Source of the DNA: Saccopteryx bilineata | Lineage: Eukaryota; Chordata; Mammalia; Chiroptera; Emballonuridae | Direction of reading: 5' to 3' | NCBI RefSeq assembly: GCF_036850765.1 | Contig: NC_089492.1 | Location: 104,737,022-104,801,021, forward strand | DNA length: 64,000 nt | Shown here: positions 44,616-56,572 of the stretch, in pieces | Position numbering within the stretch: position 1 is the stretch's first letter | How the letters are laid out: every line of letters begins with the position of its first letter | Notes under the pieces: generated by a model | Told to the model about the DNA's origin: nothing | What the model saw: the letters and a program-made list of their open reading frames with translations, nothing else | Database searches by the model: none | Position numbers and translations under genes: made by a program

Positions 44616-44940
44616 CAGCATAATGTTTTTGAGGTTCATCCATGTTGTTGCATGTTCCTTTTATTGAGTAGTATGCCTGTATCATAATTTGCTTATGTAC
44701 AGTCCTGTTGCTGGACATTTGAATTGTTTCCTATTTGGAATATTATGAAAAAAGCTGCTATGAATATTTTTGTATAAATTTTTACTTGGACATATGTTTT
44801 CATTTCTCTTGGGAAAACACCCCAGAATAGAATAATTGCTCACAATAAATTGTGTATGTTTAACTTTGTAAGGAAACCCCAAGTCTCTTTTCATAAACAC
44901 TACCTGCTCTTCCATTTTTACAGTAGTGGAATAGTTCTAC

Positions 44941-45230
44941 TTTCTTCATATGTCCATCAGCTTCCTTGTGCTGTCTCTTATCTTGTCCCTTTAACCGTGG
45001 GTTAGCTATAAACTAGTTTGATCAAAAACCAAGATGAGATCCAGTTTAAATTCTTTGGCAAGAATGCTTCAGATGTGGTGCTTTCTAGTTCATCCTACAT
45101 CTCATTGGAAAGCACGTGTGATATGGTTGTCCCACTCTTAGTCAAGATGCTAAGACTGATCAGTAGACCCAGAAGGTGGCAGCCTCATCCTCCCCCATTG
45201 TAAACTTCTCCATCAACCCTTCCTCTAATG
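44941..45230. other. Intergenic DNA
   Basis: No gene or repeat recognised. Confidence 0.25.
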
Positions 45231-46083
45231 CAGTGGTTCTCAAACTCTTTGAAGTTGAGGCACATTTAAAATCCTACAAATAATTGTAGGCACACTATAT
45301 ACAAATTTCTGAGAAATATGTTATAATAATTAAGTCAAATATTAAAGAAAAATTATAAAGTCCAAGCATGCTTTTATGGTAATTAAACAAAATAAATACA
45401 ACAAAATTAAATTTATTCTGACATTAAAAAACATTTTTATGTTACATTTTTTAGTTATACTTTTTAGAATTTGTAAAAAAGAGGGGTTAAAAAATTTTAA
45501 AATGACAAAAGTTATCTTTTTATATATATAGCTATATTCTTAGTAAGATTTAATAAATTCGGCAGGTCCCGGTACAAATGTGTTTTTTTATTCTTGTGTT
45601 TATGAGAAACATGAACCTGATGTGTCCTAGCAATTTCTTCAATGTTTGGGCATACATTTGAAAGGCAAACTCTCATTTCCTCGTCAATACATTGAAGAGT
45701 TCCTCTTTTTTTTTTTTACTCTTAATTGTGTTGAGTGCAGAAAACCCCCACCATACATATCATCTTAACTTTACACCAAACAAAGGATAGAAGAAACTTG
45801 CCTCCAGTCTTTCCAGGGAACATAGAGGGTAGTGTAAACAATCCAGCACCACAGCTTAACAGCCTTTTGCAACCTAATCAGGCAAGTGGGGTGGGGGGGT
45901 TGGGCAGACTGTCAGCTTACAGCCAATTCCTCATACCTCTGTCTCCCAAAAATCTAAACTCCAAAAACCCTGTTGGTTGTTTGGTCCCCAACAGGCACAT
46001 ATTTCTCTGGAATACCATAGGGCACTCCTGGAAATCTTCTAGGGCGCACCAGTGCACCTCGGCGCACACTCTGAGAACCACTG
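45231..46083 (-). mobile_element. hAT element, internal deletion derivative
   Basis: 853 bp with ends CAGTGGTTCTCAAACT and, at the right, the complement of CAGTGGTTCTCAGAGT. TSD CTCTAATG (45223-45230) and ATCTAATG (46084-46091), 7 of 8. The minus strand at 45570-45690 still reads a scrap of transposase C-terminus (EEMRVCLSNVCPNIEEI), as in ZBED5-like hAT proteins I recall. Confidence 0.85.
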
Positions 46084-46411
46084 ATCTAATGGTTTCAAAT
46101 GATCTTTGCCTTTAAGGGTTGAATAACATGCAGTTCTCATCCTAAAGATTTTTCAGGTTAGTTGAGGTCACATGTCTAAATATAGTATAATAGGCAATTC
46201 ACAATTTAAAGAAAATAATTGCCAATAATGGTTCAGAGTTTCAAAATACTAAAGGACATCAGAGAAAGGAAAACAGAGAGAAGAGAAAGAGTTAATGTAG
46301 GGAAGCATTTTCCAGGTGGTGGGGAGCAGGGAGGCCATTTAGAACAAGAGAGGGGCTGTGCACAGAAACAGACGGGTGTTGGGGAAACTGACTGAAATCA
46401 CAACCAGTGAG

Positions 46412-46490
46412 TCTGACCAGGCAGTGGTGCAGTTGATACAGCGTCGGCCTGAGACACTGAGGACCCAGGTTTGAGCCCCCTCATGGGGGC
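46412..46490 (+). mobile_element. SINE design C, head only
   Basis: GTCTGACCAGGCAGTGGTGC, then GGTTTGAGCCC: the tRNA-like head of design C, truncated after about 75 bp. Confidence 0.6.
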
Positions 46491-46686
46491 CTGATGATTG
46501 GTACTATTTGTAGAGCTATGGAGAAAGGTGATACAAGCCTGGCCCTTAGAGAATCAGAGAAACCTGTACCTTCACTCTGCCCTTCTGTGTGATGCGGACA
46601 AGGAATAAACTGTGAAATTTGCAAAAGTTAAATAAGCAAATAAACAGTGGGTAATAGTAAAACATCTTCAAAAATTAAGGATACCA

Positions 46687-46864
46687 GCCTGACCTGTGGT
46701 GGTGCAATGGTTAAAGCATTGACCTGGAATGCTGAGATTGTCACTTCGAAACCCTGGGCTTGCCTGGTAAAGGAACATATGGGAGTTGATGCTTCCTGCT
46801 CCTCCTCTGCTTCTCTCTCTGTCTCTACTCTCTCCAAAATGAATAAATAAAAAAGAAAAAGAAA
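46687..46864 (+). mobile_element. tRNA-derived SINE, design A
   Basis: It starts GCCTGACCTGTGGTGGTGCA, has a CTTCGAAACC B box, a short CT run and an AATAAATAAAAAAG tail. TSD ATTAAGGATACCA on the left and ATTAAGGATGCCA on the right. Confidence 0.9.
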
Positions 46865-46879
46865 AATATTAAGGATGCC

Positions 46880-47400
46880 AATAAGCAAATGAAAGGGTGT
46901 TTATCACAAATCATTAGGGAAATAAAAATCAGAACTACAATGAGATACCATTTTGCAACCATTAGGACTACTATTATTTTTTAAATGTCCACTTATGCAT
47001 GAAATAAATAAAATGTGGTATGTTCAGCCTTAAAATAGGATGAAATTCTGACACATGCTACGATATAGAAGAACCTTCAAAACGTGCTAAATGAAACAAG
47101 CAGACACAAAAGGGCAAAGATTGTATGATTCTACTTATATGAGATGCTAAAGCAGTCAAATTGATAGAAACGGAAAACAGAATGCTGGCTGCCAGGGGCT
47201 AGGGAGAGAGAGGAATAGGGAGTAGAGTTTCCTGACAGGGAGTTTCAGCTTGAAAAGATGAAAAAGTTCTGGAAATGGGTGGTGGTGATGATTGCATAAC
47301 CATGTGAAAATCTACTTAGTGTTACTGAACTGTGGACCTAAAAATGGTTAAAATGGTAAATTTTATTTTAGGCATGTTTTATTGCACACACACACAACAG
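46880..47400 (+). repeat. Old LINE-1 fragment, sense
   Basis: CAATGAGATACCATTTTGC, TGAACTGTGGACCTAAAAATGG and related L1 ORF2 end and 3' UTR sequence on the + strand. It is decayed. Confidence 0.6.
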
Positions 47401-47539
47401 GGAATTCCATACAGTAGAATTCAGCAATGGACTTCCAGAAATGTGAAAGTTAATTTTTACTCTCCACCTCTTCTATCTCTCTCCCACCCCATGCCAGAAG
47501 ACCAGACTTAACAGCCAGTACATCCTATCCCCCTATCTA

Positions 47540-47800
47540 GTTTTTTTTTTTATAAATAAATGTTAATTAATTTTAATGGGGTGACATCAATAACTCAGGG
47601 TACATATATTCAAAGAAAACATGTCCAGGTTATCTTGTCATTCAATTATGTTGCATACCCATCACCCAAAGTCAGATTGTCCTCTGTCACCTTCTATCTA
47701 GTTTTCTTTGTGCCCCTCCCCCTTGCCCTCTCCCTCCTTCCCTCCCCAGCCCCCCCATAATCACCACACTCTTGTCCATGTCTCTTAGTCTCCCCCTTAG
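47540..47800 (-). mobile_element. LINE-1 3' end, 5'-truncated
   Basis: Antisense of the same 3' UTR as the L1 at 16209-24008 (GGGGTGACATCAATAACTCA, then CCCATCACCCAAAGTCAG), after a poly-T at 47538-47550. Only the 3' UTR is present. Confidence 0.85.
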
Positions 47801-49466
47801 TATCTCATTTATCACCCATTGTTCCTCAACACATATCCTTTGTTTTACAGCCAGTTTAGAGACCAATGTTCCAAAAGAAAGGGCAAAATTAGAATAAATA
47901 GGAAGAAGAATGGGGAAAGAGAAGGTTTCATGCTTAATAAAATGGCACTTTTTATTATCCAAGTGTAATAGATGATCAAGATTAACATCTAATAGGTGAT
48001 CAATCAAGATGATCAATATTAACATGTTGCTCCTGCCCCTTTCCCTGTAAACAGCTCTAATGGTATATATTTTATGAAAGGATAAGTCGAAATAAACATC
48101 AAGGAGTATAATACACTCTTAGGCATCCTCCCCCCAATCTAGGACTCCTTCACCTTCTTTCTGATCATTTAAGCTAAACGGAGACAATACAGTCTGCAGT
48201 AGAGGCGAAGGACCTGGGCTCTAATTTTGCTTCTGCCATTGTCTGCTGTGTGACTTTAGATAAGGTACATTAGGGTCCTGTGCCTAATCTATCATTCTTC
48301 TGTCTTGCTATGACTGGGATGGGCAAAGCATGAGGGCATGGCCAAAGGAAGGAGTTGCAAAAATTCAAAGTCCGGAATTTCTATTTTTAGTAGAGTTCCT
48401 CAAAGTTGAAAAGCTACAGATTTTGCCTCACCGAATATTCATTACAAAAGCTGAACTTTGGAGTTCACTGCTCAAGAGAAAAATCATTTGAAGGAGAAGG
48501 CTTTTTCTCCTCCTCACCCCTTTTAATTTCATGGTAGAGTGATAGGCATTTCCCACTGGATTAAAAATATAAATAACAAGGACAATATGTCATACATAAT
48601 GGAAGGCCCACAAGCAGCATTCTTTAATCCTTTTCTTGTATAAGCACTCTTTGTTGTCCATTATCTCAGTGATCAAGAGTGGTGACCAGCCTTGGGGACT
48701 GTGAGACCAAGGCAGAGAAATTCTTTACTTAGATATCTTAATGACCATGTGGGGAGATGTTGGTGGGACGAGCTGGTCGTCCGACGTCACTGTGGTAGCT
48801 GCTACATACCCACAGGTTATTATGAAGTAGAGTGTATGATTTTAGAAGCTAGAGCTTTGAAGCTTGAGAGAAGTTCTTCATTTTCAGATGTATGCAAAGA
48901 TGAAAAAAACAAGACATTATTGTACCAAGAGATAATGCTCACTCAGAGATGCACAATATTGTCTAAACTCAATGGCATAATTGATCACTGTCTTTATGAC
49001 CAAGGGAAGTTCCACACTGTTCTCTATCTATATATAGTTGAATCTTATTATTTACAGCAATTATGTTCTATAAAATCACTACAAACACTGAATTGACAAA
49101 TAAAATTGCTCCTAGGGAAAAGAAAGGGTTAGATTCCTGTAAGTTTCACTCAACTTGATCAATGCCTTATTTTGGATGTGTTTCTGTTTACAGACCCCTT
49201 ATTTAATATATATTGTTGATTCATTTACATTGAACTAATGGTCAACAGCTCTGTTCTCCATCATTATTCCCTTCATGATGCATAAAGAAGTCCTCAAGTC
49301 TTTTTTTATTCCAGATCTTTTCTTGTTCAGGATGGAGCATGAATGATACAAACCAAAACTTTTTCTTGCTGTGTGACCATAATTGATCCATGCTTTGCTT
49401 AGAAGTGTAGAAAAAAAAATGAAGCCTTTCCTTTTTCTATGACAGATCTGGTCTTCCATTGGAAGG
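47801..49466. other. Intergenic DNA with a MIR-like piece
   Basis: No gene was recognised. Positions 48190-48280 (GACCTGGGCTCTAATTTTGC, then GTCTGCTGTGTGACTTTAG) look like a MIR core on the + strand. A 134-codon frame at 48692-49096 was examined and resembles no known protein. Confidence 0.4.
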
Positions 49467-49474
49467 GGAAAGCC

Positions 49475-49984
49475 CAGTGGTGGGATTCAGCCGGTTCACA
49501 CCAGTTCGGCAGAACTGACACCTAATTTTTTGTTGAGTTTGGCGAACCGATTGTTAAAATGGCACTTGTAATCAGGGTTTTTTCTAAGGTGGGTGCCTGG
49601 GCAGCTGTCCATTGTGGAAATCACAAATTTACATTCCTTACTCTTTTTTAACGTTCATCTGTGCAACAGTGTATTCTAAGTGCTCATAGTAATGTTCATT
49701 CCTTCCATAGGTGAAAAAAAATCACAAGTGAGGACACCAATCAAGAAGCAGTATGGAAATACCTTAAATAACAGATTTATTGTTTTTTTGTCAGGTATTA
49801 TTTAATATTTTTTCATTAATACTTTAAAACTCTTATAATCTAGTTTTGTGTACCTCTTTTATTGTTCTTATTTAGGTATTAAATGCATGAGATAATAAAC
49901 TACCTTTTGGTATATCATTTTTTATACTTAAAATGGTCATCAGGGCAGAGTATCGGTTGTTAAATTATTTGAACCCAACCATTG
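49475..49984. mobile_element. hAT-like non-autonomous element, copy 2
   Basis: 510 bp starting CAGTGGTGGGATTCAGCC and ending CCCAACCATTG, with a perfect 8-bp TSD GGAAAGCC at 49467-49474 and 49985-49992. Same family as 25596-26477, and it defines the family's true ends. No coding capacity. Confidence 0.9.
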
Positions 49985-49992
49985 GGAAAGCC

Positions 49993-50999
49993 TAATTCAT
50001 CAGTTAATAATTTCCCAGTCTTTTCAGTTAAAACAGTTTTCTTTTAGTTTACAATAGTTTCTCCTTTCAGAAAAATCCTCATTTGTTCTGAATGTTGTGC
50101 CTTTGAGGTCACAGCAGGGGACCTTAGAGTTGCATCAAGCAGGTTCTGGTGCTGCTTCCTGGTCCTCATAGCCTCTCTGGTTATGGTACCTCACTCAACC
50201 TACCACTGAAGTCTTCGTCTGAGGAAAGTGTAATCTAGTCTCTTTTGGTTTGGTCATTGCCTAGGAGTTTTCCCAGCAGACCTGCCCATCCTACGTGACT
50301 GAGACTTTATGCCAGAGCTGACTGACACAGGGATGTACTTCACCCAAGGTGGGCCAGCAGAGACCTTCTTAGATATTTTCCAATTGTTGGTAGACAACCT
50401 AGTTCCTCTGAAGGAAAAGTGAGGGGCTCAGGACCTGAGGGCTGTTATGCTTGCTACCTAACAGAAGTAGAGGTAGCCAGGTAGAGAGTATGAAAGTTGC
50501 AGAAGCATTATGATCCCCAGTCTAAGTTGTACATGAGTTCCTGCAACTCTTTCTTTTTTCTTCTTCTTTGAGAGAGAGACAGGAACATCGAGCTGCTCCT
50601 CCTATATGCACCCTGACTGAGGAAGTGAACGAACAACCTTCGCACTCCGGAAAGACTATCCAACTAACTGAGCTATCCAGCCCTGGTCCTTTCTTCCTAT
50701 TGTCTGTGACCTATACATACATCCTTCTATTCTAGTAAAATTTCCCCTTTGAGTGCAATCTAGTGTCAGTTTTTGACACCTGCAACTGAAAAAAAAATCC
50801 TAAAACAGTATGTTTTAAAGTACTTCAATCATCATCACAAACTTGTATGTTTACAATAGCTCCAAACCACTTTAGTTTACACCAGTCCCCACAAGTGTAC
50901 CGTGTTTAAAGGTTGGGAACTATTGGTGGAAAGCATATGAGACATTCAAAAATAATCAAGCTTCTGATTTCTATTGTTATCATTTCCTTTTCTTTCTAG
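49993..50999. other. Intergenic DNA with an old tRNA-type SINE
   Basis: No gene. Positions 50566-50690 hold an old minus-strand tRNA-derived SINE: a GA run, then CGAACAACCTTCGCACTCC, then the complement of GATAGCTCAGTTAGTTGG, ending CCAGCCCTGG. Confidence 0.5.
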
Positions 51000-51780
51000 T
51001 TTTATTACCCAAGCACGCATCTCTGAACCGTATGGTTAAATTCTGCCTCCTTTCTTTTTAATGTTATATATATGAAGTCATACAATCTGTTTTTGGATTC
51101 GGCATTTTTGTTCTGGATTGTTTTTTTCAGATTTATCTAGTAGTTAACTATAGCTATAATTCAGTTCTTTAAACTTGCTGTTTGGTATTGCATTATATGA
51201 ATGCATAATCTTTATTCTGTTGATAGCCATTTTTAGCTTTTATGAATAATGCTGCTGTGAATATTCTTGGTGAATATATGCACACTTTTTTTTTTAGTAT
51301 TTATGTAAGAATCAAATTGTAGGTCATGAATATGTGTGTTTTCAGGTGAGTCAGTAATATCAAATTCTTTTCCTAAAGGACTGTTCCAGTGTTTATTCTC
51401 ACCAACATTTTATGAATTTTTGTTCCATGTCCTAACACTTGTCAGTTTTTTAAATTTTAGCCATGGTATAGCATTGTGGTTTTAATTTCACTTCCTCCTG
51501 ATTACTAATGAAACTGAACACATTTTTGTACATTTAATGGCCATTTGTATATCTTCTTTTGTGAAATGCCGTTGAAGTTTCTTGCCTGTTTTTCTATTTG
51601 GTTGCCTTCCTCCTTACTGATTTTGTAAGAGCTCTTTATATACTTGGATGAGACCCCTGTTGGATATATGTTGGCACCATCTCTCACACTCTGGCTTGCC
51701 CTTCGCTTTCTTAATAGTGTCTTGGGGGAAGATATTTTTAACTTTAATGTATTCAGACTTATTAATTGGAAATTGAAAAT
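51000..51780 (-). repeat. Old LINE-1 fragment, antisense
   Basis: AATAATGCTGCTGTGAATATTC, CTCACCAACATTTTATG and CTCTTTATATACTTGG are the antisense of the L1 ORF2 end. Diverged. Confidence 0.6.
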
Positions 51781-52204
51781 AATGTATCTGAAAGAGTAAG
51801 TAGATTAAGCAATGGAAAATAAATTTCTCAATTTAGTAAAAAGAACTTACACAGGCTCTATAACCAAAGTTGCACATTCTTTCTTTGGAATGTTATTTCT
51901 GTGATGGCATTTTATTTTTAGATGATTGAAAATTCCATTACATTACAAACCACAGAAATACATGTACAGTATATAATTTCGCTACTTGCTGGTACCATAA
52001 AAACTAATAATAATAATAAAAACTGTTGTTCTTAAAGTTTGCTGAACAATAGGATGTGGCTGTTAATTAACAAATTAAAAAATATAAACATGTTAAAAAG
52101 TTTGTAATCCTCTTACACATTACAGTTGGCTGTAAAATGCATAGACTCAGGCTTTCGCTATAAAATGCTGGCCATACATATAGCCAAACAAGAAACCAGA
52201 AAAA
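51781..52204. other. Intergenic AT-rich DNA
   Basis: No gene or repeat recognised apart from a short ATA repeat near 52007-52018. Confidence 0.25.
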
Positions 52205-52650
52205 CAATATTTTAATTATGGAAAATTTCAAGCATTCTACATTGCCAATATAACTAACATCCCTGTACCTACCACCTAGATAATGTTAACATTTTGTCAT
52301 ATTTACTTTAAAAATTAAATAAAGTTTATGCTCCTTTGTTCTCCTGTTTCACTCCTTCTTCTGTTCTCACTAGAAGCAGCCACTATCCATAATTTGATAT
52401 GTACCCTTCTAGTTCTTGTTTCTCTTTTAGTTCATGTTCATGTGTTCATGAACAATACAGATATTGCTTCATGCTTTTTAGATGTATCTTTTCATGTTAT
52501 AGTATACAGCCAGTTCATTTTAAACATAGTACTTTGTCATGTTGATCTGTACAGATCTAGTTCATTGGTTTTAACTGCTATGTTGTAATTTATGGCAAAC
52601 ATGAACTCTGAATTTATTTCATTCCTATATCAATTAACATTTCTGTGTAG
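52205..52650 (-). repeat. Old LINE-1 3' UTR, antisense
   Basis: GGAAAATTTCAAGCATTCTAC, then CCACCTAGATAATGTTAAC, a pattern common in antisense old L1 3' UTRs. Confidence 0.55.
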
Positions 52651-52899
52651 CAATAAATGCAATACCTAGAAAAAAAATCTAACATATAATAGATCCTCAA
52701 AAAATTATTTAATAAATGAGTAGAGGCAGGGTTTTAATTCAAGGCAAAGTGGCGTCAAATATCTCAGGCAAAATACTTAGTGTTCCAATTCTCCAGTTAT
52801 TTGTTAACGTCCACCCTATCTGCATGCGTCGCAAGAATCATTCCTGAAAATTTCTAATGTCTTTTTATCCATTTCACTTAAAAAGTCTCTGATGTGGTT

Positions 52900-53641
52900 T
52901 GCGTTTTGGGGTAGCGATCCAGCGGTTAAAGAACACAAAAAATCTCACTGTCAAAATATAAGACAATAAAGACTTGTCTGGTGTGGAGCAGGGGTGGGTG
53001 GCAGCAGCAGCAAGTGTTATACATTTGGGATAGGTCTGAGAGTTTACAATGCAGGGCATGTCCGGTGTTACCAGATCCGGATAAAGAGATAGCAGAATAC
53101 AGAAGTCTTTCTCTGGGTGCACGTTCTGAAGGATGTAACCATCAAATACCAGACGGTTACCATGGGAACCAGCGGGGAAGAGGAAAGGGGGTTGGCCAGA
53201 ATTCTTGATACGCTAAGAATATTTCTTCTTCCGGTCCTCCGCTCTTCGCAACCACCGCTACTCTCCTCGGTCTCCCGCCCATTCTGTGAACTTTCATCAT
53301 TACCCTCCTCCGTGACTCTCCTCGGTCCTAAGTCTCCATCTTGAACCATGCGTCAAGATGGCGCTCCCAGCCCCCGAGGCCGAGCCTAGGCGAGTCACCG
53401 AGGCTGCGCGCGGCACCGGCTCGGGCGCGCGAGGGTGGGGCGGTGACGTTGAGACGTCGCCCCGCCCCTGGCAGTCGCCCCGCCCCTGGGCGAACCCGGA
53501 AGTGGAGGAGGAGGAGGCGCGGCGGCGGTGGCGAAGCAGACAAGCGCAGGCAGAGCAGTACCCGGAGCGTGTCTGGGGTTGGGGGCGGGGGGCGGGGCTG
53601 GACGGCCCGGGCAGCCGGGCCTGGACGGGGTGGGGGAGGCC
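52900..53641 (+). promoter_or_regulatory. PPP1R21: PPP1R21 promoter, CpG island and 5' UTR
   Basis: GC content and CpG density rise from about 53200 to 53760. Visible motifs: an RFX-type X-box (53156-53169); ETS-like CTTCCGG near 53228; a YY1-like CAAGATGGCG (53354-53363); CCGGAAGTG (53496-53504); and GC boxes near 53459-53488 and 53583-53600. There is no TATA box, as expected of a housekeeping promoter. The transcription start is not determinable. An ATG at 53358 within the YY1 motif would open a long out-of-frame frame over the main start if transcription begins upstream of it. Confidence 0.8.
53156..53169. promoter_or_regulatory. RFX X-box-like palindrome
   Basis: GTTACCATGGGAAC fits the RFX-binding X-box layout GTNRCC...RGYAAC as a near palindrome, about 485 bp upstream of the PPP1R21 start codon. 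Binding is inferred. Confidence 0.6.
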
Positions 53642-53698
53642 ATGGCCTCGGCAGAGTTGCAGGGGAAGTACCAGAAGCTGGCTCAGGAGTACTCGAAG
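53642..53698 (+). CDS. PPP1R21: PPP1R21, first coding exon
   Basis: Nineteen codons, MASAELQGKYQKLAQEYSK, end exactly at an AAG|GTACCC splice donor (53699-53700). This matches the recalled N-terminus of PPP1R21 (KLRAQ1, CCDC128), where the next exon continues with LRAQ, so the KLRAQ motif spans the intron. PPP1R21 is a long coiled-coil protein of early endosomes, a subunit (Fy-2) of the Rab5-effector FERRY complex, which links mRNAs to endosomes. The start has G at -3 and +4. No second exon was found up to 64000. Confidence 0.93.
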
Positions 53699-56064
53699 GT
53701 ACCCACCTTGGGCGGGGATTAGGGGTCCCCGGCCCTGCGGCCTCGGCTTGCCCTGACTCAATGGGACGGTGGGGTGCCACGGAGGAGGCACGGCGCGCAC
53801 CCCTCTTCCCTCCTCCACCACCTCTGTCCACGATTACCTAGCCTCCACCTGCAGCTCCCAGGAGATGGAGACGGGCGGTGTCTGGGTTCGTGTGCGTTTC
53901 TGCGGGAAGGAGCAGAGTTTGATTCTTCCTTGTCACTGAACTAGCGGGCATGGAACTGGATGTCAGAAACCTTGGATTCTGCCTCTGGTGCTGGCCGGGA
54001 AGGTGCTGTTTCTTCAATTTTCCCAGCCCAGTGATGGGGAAGATCAAGCTTTCTCCCATCCCACAGGGATGATATGAGAATAAAGAGATTTTATTTGCCC
54101 CCATTCAATTTGGGAGGGTAAATAGAGTCATGCGTGTAAACTGCTTCATCAGGCATGGTGGTTACGATGTAGTCAGTGATTAATTAGCAAGATGTCTGGA
54201 AATGATTTTTGAAAGCTTCAGTTCTGGAGCTGGGCCCTTTTCTCTCTCTTCCCTCCGTCACTTGGAGTGGAGCAGGGCACCCAGCAGGTATTCATTCAGT
54301 ACATGTTGAATTAGGTACCGCTGTGGTATTTATGATATAAGGAAAGGACTGCTTCTGGGGAGGATGTTTCTGCCGTAAAAATATTCTAATGAAGTTAAAA
54401 AAGCGGAATCTTATATCTGTGAAAGACGATTTAGAAGTCATTAAGCTTAGTTTTGAATGATTATGGCATTCATGGGGGCAATGGAAAGACTTAGTCTCCT
54501 TTTAACAATTTGGAGAAACTGAGACACAGTTTTTCTTATGACTTAACAAATATTCAGCAAGGTGAAATGAAAAAATAAAACCCATGCCTAAACATACACA
54601 TGAGTCTTTTCAGCATTGAATGGGAGCCTTTTGAGATACTACACTTACTCCAACGGTGCTACCATGAGCACAGATTGCATTTCTGTTTGAAATTGTCCTA
54701 AGAGCCTGTTGCACAATGTCAGTGATGACAGTTTTCCTCCTTTGAAATAATATTTTCTTGATTGAAAGGGCCAGAAGTTGTTCGAAACATCCATATGATG
54801 AAGTGGGATGGATGGAGCATGGCAGTAGTACACAACTTGGCTCTACTATTTTGGGGTGAAAATGTTTCATGAGTATAAAGTAAGATTGTTTTTTTTTCTT
54901 CAGACAGTAAACAGGCTCAGAAGGCAGTTTCAAATGGCAAAAGGAGTTCCAAAAATGTTTCAAATAGTGACTGAATTGCTGAAAAATTGTATAACCTCCC
55001 AAAGAAAGTAATAAAAACTTTGAAATATTTTATTCCTTTGTTCAACAGACACTTATATGCCCCCCTGTAAATAGTCCACCAGAGTCGTTTGAGTGAGGTG
55101 GAGTTCCAGTTTAAGGAGATCTCTTTAACGGAATGTTCAAACACTGCATGTACTTATAATACACTGTGACGTGTATTCCGTGGGAGCACAACGGAGATGG
55201 AGGGTGAAAGTAGAAATTACTCATGCTGAGGAGTAGGGAAGAGGGACGGAAGGATGGTAGCATTCCTGGCAAAGGGAACAGGCTATGTTTGCTGACATGA
55301 AAGCACATTAAGATGCATGGCAGAGAGTAGTGAAATAGGGTTGGAGAGGTGATTTGGACCCCATCATGAAAGGTTATGAATGTCAAATAAGAAGTTTGGA
55401 CTTTAGTGTTTACATAATGGAGAAACATCAGAGGTTTTTAAAGAGAGGTGTAACATTACTTTTAGGAAGTAAACTGTTTGGAGAGTGGATCTAAGTAGGG
55501 AAAGATTGGTGAAAAGAAGACCAGATTGTAGGTTGTTGAAATAGTTTGGGGAGAGTAATATAGGGTTAAATAAAGATAGAGAAGGGCCCTAGATTTAGGA
55601 ATTTAAAATACTTTTTAGCTTACTTTGTTGAGTGCCTGCTTTTCACAGAGAAGTAAACTCATGACAGATACAAGGAATGTATGAGCTGCTCATCCTTGTG
55701 TCTCTCATTCTGTGGGACATGGTGAGTGAGGGAAAAAGACTGTTGACCTTGAAGTTCCAAAATGAGGGAACATGACTGCCACTGACAGCACAGGGCGGGC
55801 AGAAAGGTGAGCCGATCTGAAGTGAAGAGGTGGATTAAACTTTAGATGCAGGCATAGGATTTGGGGATTGGAAGGTACATTCATGTTATTCATACTGTAG
55901 CTTGAGGTGATTGATGTTGGGGTAATCGCTGAAAATTTTTAGTGGAGATGGACTGACTAAATGTCAGGATGAAGGCTAAAACTTTTGGAATAATTCCCAT
56001 AAAGACAGTAGTTGAACTTTAAGAGTGAATCAGGGTAGAACACTTGAGGTAGATTCTTTGGGGG

Positions 56065-56447
56065 TGTAAGATATTTTTCCCGCCAAGAAGGAGGGGCTGG
56101 AGCCACGAAGTGTGGAATAACAAAAGGTTTTATTGAGTACAGAGCATGCTTCCCGCCCGCCCAGGGAGGTTTCCTGGCCCTGAGGAAAGAAGGAGGCCAG
56201 GGAAGTCGCAAGGATTAAACCAGGGAAGTCGCAAGGATTAAACCGTGTGGGAGATATTTAAAGGGTCCCTCTAGGGAAGTCGAGCTAATATGATGTGGTG
56301 AAATCTCACTGGCTGGCAGACGGTCGCTTTTTTCCAAAGGGTTCCTGCAAAGCTTCTTTTGGCGTGCTTGGTTGTGGGCGGTCCTAGCCAAAATTCGTGG
56401 GTCTGGGTTCTCCACATGACCATCCCTCATTATTCACCGACCTTACA
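56065..56447 (-). mobile_element. Solo LTR of an endogenous retrovirus
   Basis: 383 bp with TGTAAG...CTTACA termini and a 4-bp TSD GGGG (56061-56064 and 56448-56451), as usual for gammaretrovirus-like ERVs. A minus-strand AATAAAACC signal lies at 56127-56135. A 22-23 bp unit (CAGGGAAGTCGCAAGG...) is duplicated in tandem at about 56200-56245. No viral genes are present. It is antisense to PPP1R21. Confidence 0.8.
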
Positions 56448-56572
56448 GGGGGACATCTGTGGAAAGAATGTGACAGGAGGAGGAGATGCTAAGGAAACTG
56501 TAACAGGTCTGTCAGACTTGGGGTTATTCTCTCCTATTGGGCCAGACCACTTTTCATCTTTTGAATTTTTAA

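Larger units (their letters stand above)
43890..44940 (-). repeat. Old LINE-1 3' region, antisense, interrupted
   Basis: Antisense L1 3' UTR and ORF2 end (44215-44460: TTTTGATAAATGCATCTACC, then GTTTTGCCTGTTCTAGAAT; 44630-44930: TTCATCCATGTTGTTGCATG, then GAAAAAAGCTGCTATGAAT). It is interrupted by a mariner MITE and an snoRNA retrocopy. Confidence 0.7.

Noticed and set aside
48692..49096. 134-codon open frame
   Set aside because: No recognisable motif, no splice context or promoter, and composition like surrounding intergenic DNA.
53300..53831. Large antisense open frames over the PPP1R21 CpG island (up to 173 codons)
   Set aside because: High GC content removes stop codons by chance; proline/arginine-rich shadows with no family match. 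A divergent transcript is possible but not shown.
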